From SAR116 cluster bacterium AG-313-A07 (lineage in GTDB: Bacteria > Pseudomonadota > Alphaproteobacteria > Thalassobaculales > Thalassobaculaceae): a stretch of DNA of 64,000 nt. Below are positions 48,548 to 55,797 of the stretch, piece by piece. The stretch covers positions 1-64,000 of the forward strand of contig QBVV01000001.1 in assembly GCA_003284265.1 (NCBI GenBank). Direction: 5' to 3'. The position numbers and the translations under genes are program-made. Within the stretch, counting starts at the first letter, position 1, and each line of letters starts with the position of its first letter. Below the pieces are notes generated by a model that was not told the origin of the DNA, searched no databases, and was given only the letters and a program-made list of their open reading frames with translations.

Positions 48548-50016
48548 GATGCATTGCCCACGCTTTTGGGGGGCCATGAAATTAACATAATTAAAGGGTA
48601 TGCGAGTAATGACGTCCATAAGAAAAAATTGAAGACATTGATATAACCAATGTTGGTGGCTTGTCGGCTAATTTCTTCGGCTGCACTAATGAAGCTGATT
48701 TGATCGTTGGCCAGAAAATTACTCTTTAAATGATTGATGTATGGATTTATCCACTCCACGAGGTCTGCATAATTAATCTTCTGTGTATGGAAAATTACTA
48801 TAAAGCTCAATGAAATGTGAAAGCTTGACCCGATGCTGCGCATAAAATTCCACATCATGGCACCCTCTACAGAACGTTTTGAATCTAAATTCGAAAATGT
48901 CACTATGGTCATGGGGACCCATAAAAAACCAACGCCTAGCCCTGTAATTGATAATGCCCAAGCCATATCAAATATTGATGTGTTCATATCAAATGTAGAC
49001 ATCAGAATGCCCGCGTATGTGTGAAGACCAAATCCAAGTAAAAGCAGGGCCCTTGGGTTCCATTGACTTGCAAAAAATACCATTATAAGCATGGCTACTG
49101 CTGTTGCTACAAAACGCAAGGCCATTAGGACACCAACAGTAACATCGGGCACATCGCCAAGTTGTTGAAGCATTGAAGGAATAACCACTAAGGGTGTAAC
49201 AAATAACATTCCAAATATACAATGTATGATTATACCCAATGCAAAGTTGCGATTCAGGAAGAGGCGTAGATCAAATAAGGGGCGTTTGGAAGTTAAGCTA
49301 TGAAAGAAAAATATCCATCCGAATATTATAATCAAAAAACATTCGAGTAGAATTTCACCTGAACTCAACCATTCCTCGCGTTCTCCACGATCAAGCACTA
49401 ACTGAATGCACGCGATGGTGATTGCTAAGCTGATAAACCCAATCCAATCAAGCTTTATAGTTCTTGGTCTCGGTGGGTCGGGTTTTATTGATTTTAATAA
49501 TCCAATTATAGCAAGAAATGCTACTGGTACTAAAATAAAGAAAACCCAGGACCAAGATAACTCTTCACAGACATACCCACCTATTATAGGCGCTATGGTG
49601 GGGGGTATCCCAACACCCATCATATAAATGGATGTAGCCTTGCTTCTGCGGTCACCGGTAAATTCATCTATGACAACAGATTGAGCGATAGCCATTAGTG
49701 GTGAACAAAACGCTGATTGTAAAACACGCCATAAAATGAGTTCAGCTAGAGATGAGGAGAGCCCACACATTAAGGTTGCGACACCAAAACCCATAACGCC
49801 CCATATCATGGAACGGCGTCGGCCAAACTTATTTGCAATCCAGCCGGCCAGTGGGATGGTAACTGCTGTTGCAATTAAATTTGACGTTACGACCCAGGAG
49901 ATTTGATCTGGACTGGCTGATAATGCACCTTGAATTTGGGGTAATGAAACATTTGCGATCGTCAAATTTGTCCCATAGAGCGTTGTTACAAGAGTGCAAG
50001 TAATCAATATCCACAA
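48544..50016 (-). CDS. DHA2-type MFS exporter, possible frameshift at the 5' end
   Basis: A 490-residue, 14-segment major facilitator of the EmrB/DHA2 type: TIANVSLPQIQGALSASPDQISWVVTSNLIA, then GWIANKFGRRRSMIWG, with PIIGGYVCEELSWSWVFFI. It probably exports drugs or metabolites. This frame opens only at TTG 50016, three codons after a TAA, and starts inside TM1. An ATG at 50056 in another frame begins MIWKPNTKRIL, which looks like the normal N-terminus of this family. A one-base change near 50017-50026 would join the two. No partner EmrA gene lies nearby. Confidence 0.83.
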   Translation of the reverse strand: MWILITCTLVTTLYGTNLTIANVSLPQIQGALSASPDQISWVVTSNLIATAVTIPLAGWIANKFGRRRSMIWGVMGFGVATLMCGLSSSLAELILWRVLQSAFCSPLMAIAQSVVIDEFTGDRRSKATSIYMMGVGIPPTIAPIIGGYVCEELSWSWVFFILVPVAFLAIIGLLKSIKPDPPRPRTIKLDWIGFISLAITIACIQLVLDRGEREEWLSSGEILLECFLIIIFGWIFFFHSLTSKRPLFDLRLFLNRNFALGIIIHCIFGMLFVTPLVVIPSMLQQLGDVPDVTVGVLMALRFVATAVAMLIMVFFASQWNPRALLLLGFGLHTYAGILMSTFDMNTSIFDMAWALSITGLGVGFLWVPMTIVTFSNLDSKRSVEGAMMWNFMRSIGSSFHISLSFIVIFHTQKINYADLVEWINPYINHLKSNFLANDQISFISAAEEISRQATNIGYINVFNFFLWTSLLAYPLIMLISWPPKSVGNAS

Positions 50017-50380
50017 AACAAGTTAATATCCTTTTTGTATTTGGTTTCCAAATCACCGCTACGGAGAGACTTCTTTTAATAAATCAATTAATAATAAATG
50101 GAAGCAAAGTTTATAGAATGCAGTAATATCGAAAATGCATCAATTGGCATCTATATGAAGCTATTCTGCGTTGCATATATATACTAATCTAACAAGATTA
50201 TTTAATGGAAATGGTGCTAAGCGGTGAGCTATGTGCCTTGCTAAAGTGGTTTAACCTGGACAATAACTCAGGTTTGAGGAAGATTTTTTGCTCCTCAAAC
50301 CCATTAACAGCATTACTTGCACCAGTGACTAAAGTCTTTTTATCTTAATATCCATAATTACCCATATTTAAATCCACCCG
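50017..50380. other. intergenic stretch with one strong inverted repeat
   Basis: These 364 bases between the exporter and the PanB-like gene hold no convincing gene. An ORF of 47 codons at 50205-50348 (plus strand) has no ribosome site or recognisable sequence. The stretch contains a perfect 10-base inverted repeat, listed separately. Confidence 0.6.
50271..50301. repeat. perfect 10-bp inverted repeat
   Basis: GGTTTGAGGA (50271-50280) and TCCTCAAACC (50292-50301) are exact complements around an 11-base loop. It lies about 80 bases after the stop of the PanB-like gene (minus strand) and about 255 bases upstream of the exporter. No T-run follows on either strand, so a standard intrinsic terminator is unlikely. 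It could be an operator, a factor-dependent stop or the stem of a small RNA. Confidence 0.6.
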
Positions 50381-51229
50381 TCATTGATGCGTTGGGCTCC
50401 ATTTATCAAGAGCCTCGAGAAATTTATCTCTTTCTCCCTCATGCATCGAGATGTTGGTTTGTTGATATGGGAAGTTGCCTGCAACTACTTCGCTGTGGAA
50501 CTGACCAAGAGCCGCAACGCGTTCTTCATGGATCTGTTTGTGTAAGCGTCCAACATTGCCGAAAGCATGAGCGTGTTTTGGTGGTTTATCCTCTTCGCTA
50601 GCCTCACCACAAATATCAGCTACAAAAGACATAATTACATCTCCCGCCATTCCCGACCCCAATGAGAAGGTCACAATAGAGGTTTTTTTATTGACTGCTT
50701 CTAACACTTCTTCGGCTATACACTCTGCTTCCACAGCAATTACGCCTACATCTTCCATTCGTTTGAGGGTCTCAAATATTTTAAGTGCTTCATCAGCTTT
50801 GCGGCCCCATCCACGCAAACCACCGCAATAGTGACTGAAAGTGGGTATGAGCCCTATATGGCTCTGTACTGGTATGCCTTCGCGTGTCATCATCTCTATG
50901 GCATTAAGTGAACGCAAAGTATAATACATGTCCGCACCACGACGCATTGCTTCGAAGGCATCAGCTAGGAGTTCTTCGTTAGAGTCGAACTGTGCCCATC
51001 TTGATCCCACACGAGTGAAATGCGTTGGTGCGATGGAGCGAACATCGTCTATTTGATCCATGCCAACAACGAATAAATCAATGCCTGCTTCTTTACAGGC
51101 TCGTATTTCATTGGCATTTGATGGATTGGCCATGGATAGCTTTTTGCCTGTTACTTTCAGGTCTTGAAGATCCAAAATTGTATAATTTCGAATTGCTGGT
51201 TTGCGTGCAAATTCATAAATACGTTTCAT
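50381..51229 (-). CDS. PanB-like (ketopantoate hydroxymethyltransferase superfamily) protein
   Basis: A 282-residue TIM-barrel protein. Similarity to PanB shows in HIGLIPTFSHYCGGLRGWGRKADEA and the Glu in VEAECIAEEV. The C-terminal SLGSGMAGDVIM and the last part FHSEVVAGNFP also match. At the place of the PanB metal motif GDSLG the sequence reads VGMDQIDDV, so the metal site is not the normal one. It is probably not the pantothenate enzyme; a related C-C lyase or transferase is more likely. panC and panD are not here. The gene lies alone between two large gaps. Confidence 0.75.
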   Translation of the reverse strand: MKRIYEFARKPAIRNYTILDLQDLKVTGKKLSMANPSNANEIRACKEAGIDLFVVGMDQIDDVRSIAPTHFTRVGSRWAQFDSNEELLADAFEAMRRGADMYYTLRSLNAIEMMTREGIPVQSHIGLIPTFSHYCGGLRGWGRKADEALKIFETLKRMEDVGVIAVEAECIAEEVLEAVNKKTSIVTFSLGSGMAGDVIMSFVADICGEASEEDKPPKHAHAFGNVGRLHKQIHEERVAALGQFHSEVVAGNFPYQQTNISMHEGERDKFLEALDKWSPTHQ

Positions 51230-51643
51230 GTGTCATCTAACTCCCATTGGAAAAAATTTTGATAAAAAGCACCTTCAATAATCGCATCATGCATTTGGAC
51301 CATTGCAAAAGCCATATGTGTGTGCCTGATAACGCTTGCCGTGGTTAGCCAAGCTGTCACGAATCTAGTTAATAGATCCACCTCTACTCATAGTATAAAT
51401 AGCAGGGTAGCCCGTTTGATTAATAACAATCCACTTAAATAAAAGCACTCTTCGCGCCACAATACGTTTGAGACCTAATCATGGCCGCCGCATTTGCTGT
51501 AGATTAAGGTAATGCGGTGATGCGAAAACCGCATTTGAGTGGTTTCTCGACCCCGCAACAGTTGACGCTTACTCTAACTGTTTAAAGAAGCAAAGCGGAT
51601 GCTTTCAAGTAAAGTAGAAAAAAATGCTTAGACAGTTAAAACC
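51230..51643. other. 414-base gap with a hairpin
   Basis: Between the asparaginase and the PanB-like gene I see no coding frame with a start, ribosome site and plausible protein. A perfect 8-base inverted repeat is present at 51511-51535: AATGCGGT (51511-51518) and ACCGCATT (51528-51535) around a 9-base loop, with no T-run after it. It may be a transcript end for the asparaginase on the minus strand, about 110 bases after its stop. Confidence 0.5.
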
Positions 51644-52675
51644 TTACAGGAACTGCGGCACGGTAATGTCACCAACCTCTTCCCCCGCCCAGTTTAGCAC
51701 CTTGGGTTCGAAAAAGTTCTTAACCAGGCCATCTGTTGGATAACCTAAAGCTCGGATAATTGCGCCTATAGCAACTTCTGCTCCTCTTTTGTTACCATCT
51801 CTGGCTTTTAGCACGGTTCCCAGCCCTAATTCATGAAATGCAGCAGAATAAACACCCTCGGCACCTGTTTTAACGGTAATGGCTTCGCCGTAGGCAGAGT
51901 TTATAGCGCTACATGCTCTATCATGACCGGCAATGTATAATGGCTTTGCTGCTATACTCTTACGTATTCTCTGGCAAGCATTATGCCTTGTTTCAGGTAG
52001 TTCTCCGCCACCAGCAAATAGAGCAAATGCCCTCGCCCAATTTCCCAGCGGGGCTGAAAACACGGGCGCACCACAGCCATCTATTCCATGTGTGTACTGC
52101 ATCAAATCTAAACCGGTCATGAACTCCAAAGTGCCCAGTATACGCTGTTGGACCATATTGGTCAGCTTAGCATAGCCGGCCGTCTTTCCATTCATAAGTT
52201 TTGAGAGGATTAACATACCGGCATGTTTGCCGCTGCAATTATTATGGACTTTATGAGGTTCATCCATGCGTCTGACCTGTGATATCATCGTTTCTTGATG
52301 CGTTGACCAGTGAGCACCACAAATCAGCTCATCAATTGATATGTCAAATTTATCAAGTAACTTAGTTACAGCCTCAGTATGCAATATTTCACCATTATGG
52401 CTTGCACAAATTAATGCAATTTCAGCGGTTGAAAACTCAGGAATATCGGCTGACGAGTTTAGAAGTTCGACAAGTGCAATAGCTTGAAGGGGTTTCATTG
52501 CGGATCGAGGAAAAATCACGCTTTCTTCATCGCCCATACCCAATATAACTTTTCCATCTGCATCACAAACAGCCACATCAATTTCATGCAAGCTCTCTTT
52601 GGAACCGTTTCTATTCACATGAACTTGGAGAGGGGCTGGAGTATTGATTGGTAAATCAATTAGGGCTTTAGCCAT
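51644..52675 (-). CDS. L-asparaginase (Rhizobium-type asparaginase II family)
   Basis: A 343-residue protein of the Pfam asparaginase_II type, unrelated to the E. coli enzymes. Features are HVNRNGSKESLHEIDVAVCD, FPRSAMKPLQAIALVE, ICASHNGE, the MDEPHKVHNNCSGKHAGML block with its Ser and Lys, and HGIDGCGAPVFSAPL. It hydrolyses asparagine to aspartate and ammonia in the cytoplasm. GGGAGCAG is upstream of the ATG. No transporter or regulator sits beside it. Confidence 0.93.
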   Translation of the reverse strand: MAKALIDLPINTPAPLQVHVNRNGSKESLHEIDVAVCDADGKVILGMGDEESVIFPRSAMKPLQAIALVELLNSSADIPEFSTAEIALICASHNGEILHTEAVTKLLDKFDISIDELICGAHWSTHQETMISQVRRMDEPHKVHNNCSGKHAGMLILSKLMNGKTAGYAKLTNMVQQRILGTLEFMTGLDLMQYTHGIDGCGAPVFSAPLGNWARAFALFAGGGELPETRHNACQRIRKSIAAKPLYIAGHDRACSAINSAYGEAITVKTGAEGVYSAAFHELGLGTVLKARDGNKRGAEVAIGAIIRALGYPTDGLVKNFFEPKVLNWAGEEVGDITVPQFL

Positions 52676-52973
52676 TTATGTGCTGCTCCCAAAAGTTTTG
52701 TTCGCGTTATTATCCTGCATCCAAATATTATTCTTGAACTAATTCAAAAACTGTTCTTAATTCCCAAATATTTCTAAACCAAAACCAGGAGATGAGGTTA
52801 ATTGACGATTTAGATAGCTGGTTACAGGGTACTTAAATAATAAAAACAACTATATAAAGCGTAAAGTGCTAGTGAGTGAGAATAATTTCACCATGATGGC
52901 TGAAAAAGGCGCGCTGTTTAGGTTATATGGGTACTTGGAACGAACTATATGAATTCGACTGGAGATTAAATAA

Positions 52974-54173
52974 ATGGTGCATGATGATGATCTGCCCTTC
53001 GAGGGGGTGAAGGTGCTCGATCTTAGTCAGGGCGTTGCCGGACCCTATTGCGGTATGCATTTCGCTCGTAACGGTGCTGACGTAATAAAATTAGAACCGC
53101 CTGGTGCTGGATGCTGGGGTCGCCAGCTTGGCAAAGCCGTTGGCGATCAGACAGCACACTCAGTTGTCGTTAATCGTGGAAAGCGGAGCCTTGCCGTTGA
53201 TTTGAAGGCACCCGAAGGAATAGAGATTGCCAAACAACTAGCCGCTGAATGCAACGTGATGATCCAGAATTATCGGGTTGGAAAGCTCGCAAAACTTGGC
53301 CTCGATTATGATTCTGTCGTCAAGACAAACTCAAAAGTCATCTACGTTGCGATTACTGGGTTTGGCCAGAAAGGACCGCGTCGCGATCAACCCGCGACCG
53401 ACTCCGTAATGCAGGCATATACAGGAATGATGTCGATCAATCGTGATATCAACGGTTTGCCGCAACGGATTAACATGTTGGCGCTCGATTTTGCCAGCGG
53501 CCTCTACGCCTTCCAGGCAGCCGCCGCCGCTTTGTATGGACAGGCAATGAGGGGCAAAGGCAAGCTGATCGAAACCAGTCTGTTGGAATCAGCCATGGTG
53601 TTCCAAGAGGCTGCAATTATGGAGTCCTATCTCCAAGGTGGAGATGCGGAGCCTATAGGCATGCCGGTCGGAAGTTTCAAAACGAAGGATGGTTTTATAT
53701 CGATCAATGCCCGCCGCGATACCCAGTTTAAGAGTTTTTGTGCCGTAATCGGTAGAGAGGAATGGATTGACGATCCGCGCTTCGTTGGGCCGCGTCAGAG
53801 AGTGGCCAATGGTGATTTTTTGCTGTCCCTAATCCGCCCTATCATCGAGACCAGGACCAGCGACGAATGGAATAAGTTGATTTCCGAAGCCGATATCTTG
53901 AATGCCAAGGTACAGACCCATATCGATCTATTTGAAGATACACAGGTTCAAGCAGTCAATGCCATTCGCTTGGTTGAGAACGACACTTTAGGGCTTATCC
54001 CAATGGCGACTATTCCAGGTCAGCCTATTCCGGAGACTGACGACCACCTCACTCATAGCCCGCATATTGGCCAGCATAACGAGGAGGTGTTGACGGAACT
54101 TGGCTACAGTACGCCTAAGATAGAGAATTTGAAGAAAAAGGGCGTGGTTGGAACCTTTACCGCAGGTTTATAG
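52974..54173 (+). CDS. CaiB/BaiF family CoA-transferase of higher GC content
   Basis: A 399-residue class III CoA-transferase with VKVLDLSQGVAGPYCGMHF, VNRGKRSLAVDLK and the catalytic Asp143 (QPATDSVMQAYTGMM). All family motifs are intact. Three 60-base lines that I counted in the gene run at 28-32 G+C, against 20 in one line of the neighbouring TPR gene. Codons with third-position G or C are also more frequent. This suggests recent acquisition. GGAG lies 9 bases before the ATG. It is the third enzyme of this family in the window and is not close to either of the others in sequence. Confidence 0.93.
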   Translation: MVHDDDLPFEGVKVLDLSQGVAGPYCGMHFARNGADVIKLEPPGAGCWGRQLGKAVGDQTAHSVVVNRGKRSLAVDLKAPEGIEIAKQLAAECNVMIQNYRVGKLAKLGLDYDSVVKTNSKVIYVAITGFGQKGPRRDQPATDSVMQAYTGMMSINRDINGLPQRINMLALDFASGLYAFQAAAAALYGQAMRGKGKLIETSLLESAMVFQEAAIMESYLQGGDAEPIGMPVGSFKTKDGFISINARRDTQFKSFCAVIGREEWIDDPRFVGPRQRVANGDFLLSLIRPIIETRTSDEWNKLISEADILNAKVQTHIDLFEDTQVQAVNAIRLVENDTLGLIPMATIPGQPIPETDDHLTHSPHIGQHNEEVLTELGYSTPKIENLKKKGVVGTFTAGL

Positions 54174-54299
54174 TCGTTTCTGGTGTTGTGGGCATTGCCA
54201 TCATTTGACTTCGGTGGGCGATTGAGCGGTGTGTTCTTTGAGCGATTATGCATTTGGGTTTTATTACAGGCAAAGAGAAAAACCAGATTTAATAAAAAA

Positions 54300-54375
54300 T
54301 GGTGCCCAGGGGCGGATTTGAACCACCGACACGCGGATTTTCAGTCCACTGCTCTACCAACTGAGCTACCTGGGC
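54300..54375 (-). tRNA. tRNA-Phe (anticodon GAA)
   Basis: On the minus strand a full 76-base cloverleaf. Acceptor GCCCAGG (54375-54369) pairs with CCTGGGC (54310-54304), discriminator A, encoded CCA (54302-54300). The D-arm has AGCTCAGTTGGTAGAGC, the anticodon loop CTGAAAA gives GAA, and the T-loop TTCAAAT is flanked by GGTGG on its 5' side. A TTTTTTA run follows at once and probably ends the transcript. Confidence 0.97.
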
Positions 54376-54553
54376 AAGTGCGAAAACGAACAAAAAATAT
54401 CTGTACATTAAACGCACTGACTCGGTGTATAAAATAAAGCAGCGCCGCTGTCTAGTTGCGTGTGTGATGATTTGTAACTTTAAGTCACTTTGGAAAAAAG
54501 CAGTTTATAGATAAATTGTTAAAATAATTAAGTTAATAGATTGTTGATAGTTT

Positions 54554-55771
54554 ATGGATATTCAAAAAGCTCTTTCAACAGGCATCGCTCACCATAATTT
54601 GGGCCAACTCAAAGAAGCAGAGCGTATTTACCGTAGTATTTTAAGAGTGGCTAATACACATCCAATAGCCCTAACCCTCTTGGCGAAATTATCTTTCACA
54701 AATGGCAAATATAATGAGGTTAAGAAAATTTTACCCATAGTGTTAAAACACTACCCAGAGTATATGAAGGCGCATGTTTTAGCGGGTGATTATCATAGTC
54801 AAGTTAATGAATATGATATTGCAAGCACAGCCTACAGGCGCGCTATTTTATTATATCCAAGTCAAGCAGCGACGCTTATTTCTCTTGGTAATTTGATCCA
54901 GTCCGTTTCTTTGCAAGATGATAAACTGTTGAGTATTTTGCTTCACCTATACCGTACAGCATCAGTTATCGAACCGGACTCAATACCGGCATTAAATAAC
55001 CTGGCTGCTATTTATTTAAAATTAAAGGAACCATATGAAGCTCTAAAAACTTTAAACTCTGTATTAGAAGCGGATCCTCAAAATATCAGATCACTCGCAT
55101 ACAAAACAGTAGCTTTAATGGGAGCGGATGAAAAATCAAAAGTAGACTATCTAATAGGATTTGGCGACCTAGTAAAGTCTCGCTTTTTAGAGATAAACGA
55201 AAAGCATGGAGGTATAAGTAGTTTCAACTCAAAATTAAGAGATGTATTAAAAAGGCATCCAAATCGCACATCGGAATGGGACCCAACGCAAAGGGCAATC
55301 AGAGGTGGAGCAATAGTGCCGAGACTTTTTGAGCATCAGGATCCAATTTTAGATATTTTAAAATTAAGTCTCGAGAAAACTATAAATCAGTACATATCAG
55401 AATTACCATGTGACCAAAATCATCCATTTTTAGCGATTAAACCGGACAAATATAGTATAGATATTTGGGCGAATTTCCTTGGTCCAACGAATTATCAATC
55501 AGGCCACATACACAATAAAGGCTGGCTGAGTGGTGTATTTTATGTGAATATCTATGAGGGAAATGGCAGAGACAGTGACCCAACGGCGGGTTGGATTGAG
55601 TTCAATAGACCTGGCTATGGACTTCCTTGTTTTGGTGGAGAGAAGTTTATACGAAAGATTAAGCCGGAGCCTGGTTTAGTCGTAATGTTTCCATCATACG
55701 TTTGGCATGGAACAATACCTTTTTCTGATGAGGGAGAGAGAATAAGCATTGCATTCGATGTTCATATATAA
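54554..55771 (+). CDS. TPR protein with 2-oxoglutarate/Fe(II) oxygenase-like domain
   Basis: A 405-residue protein. Residues 5 to about 195 are five or so TPR-like helix pairs (HHNLGQLKEAERIYRSIL at the start). The C-terminal 110 residues form a putative 2OG-Fe(II) oxygenase: His318 and His320 (SGHIHNKGWLSGVFYVN), PTAGWIEFNRPG, and His385 with the late Arg (YVWHGTIPFSDEGERISIAFD). It probably hydroxylates a protein, with the TPR part choosing the target. The gene is followed after 26 bases by another TPR-enzyme fusion, so the pair probably acts together. Confidence 0.85.
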   Translation: MDIQKALSTGIAHHNLGQLKEAERIYRSILRVANTHPIALTLLAKLSFTNGKYNEVKKILPIVLKHYPEYMKAHVLAGDYHSQVNEYDIASTAYRRAILLYPSQAATLISLGNLIQSVSLQDDKLLSILLHLYRTASVIEPDSIPALNNLAAIYLKLKEPYEALKTLNSVLEADPQNIRSLAYKTVALMGADEKSKVDYLIGFGDLVKSRFLEINEKHGGISSFNSKLRDVLKRHPNRTSEWDPTQRAIRGGAIVPRLFEHQDPILDILKLSLEKTINQYISELPCDQNHPFLAIKPDKYSIDIWANFLGPTNYQSGHIHNKGWLSGVFYVNIYEGNGRDSDPTAGWIEFNRPGYGLPCFGGEKFIRKIKPEPGLVVMFPSYVWHGTIPFSDEGERISIAFDVHI

Positions 55772-55797
55772 ATGTCATTAACTATTGGAAATAAAAT

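Noticed and set aside
49829-50056. Separate 75-residue gene at the MFS start
   Set aside because: Only the first 11 or so residues look like protein; the rest is the exporter read in the wrong frame. Treated as a possible frameshift instead.
50205-50348. 47-codon ORF in the exporter-PanB gap
   Set aside because: No ribosome site, no recognisable features, and it contains the inverted repeat; too short to support.
54183-54437. Plus-strand ORF of 84 codons across tRNA-Phe
   Set aside because: It reads through the reverse complement of the tRNA and has no ribosome site or protein features.
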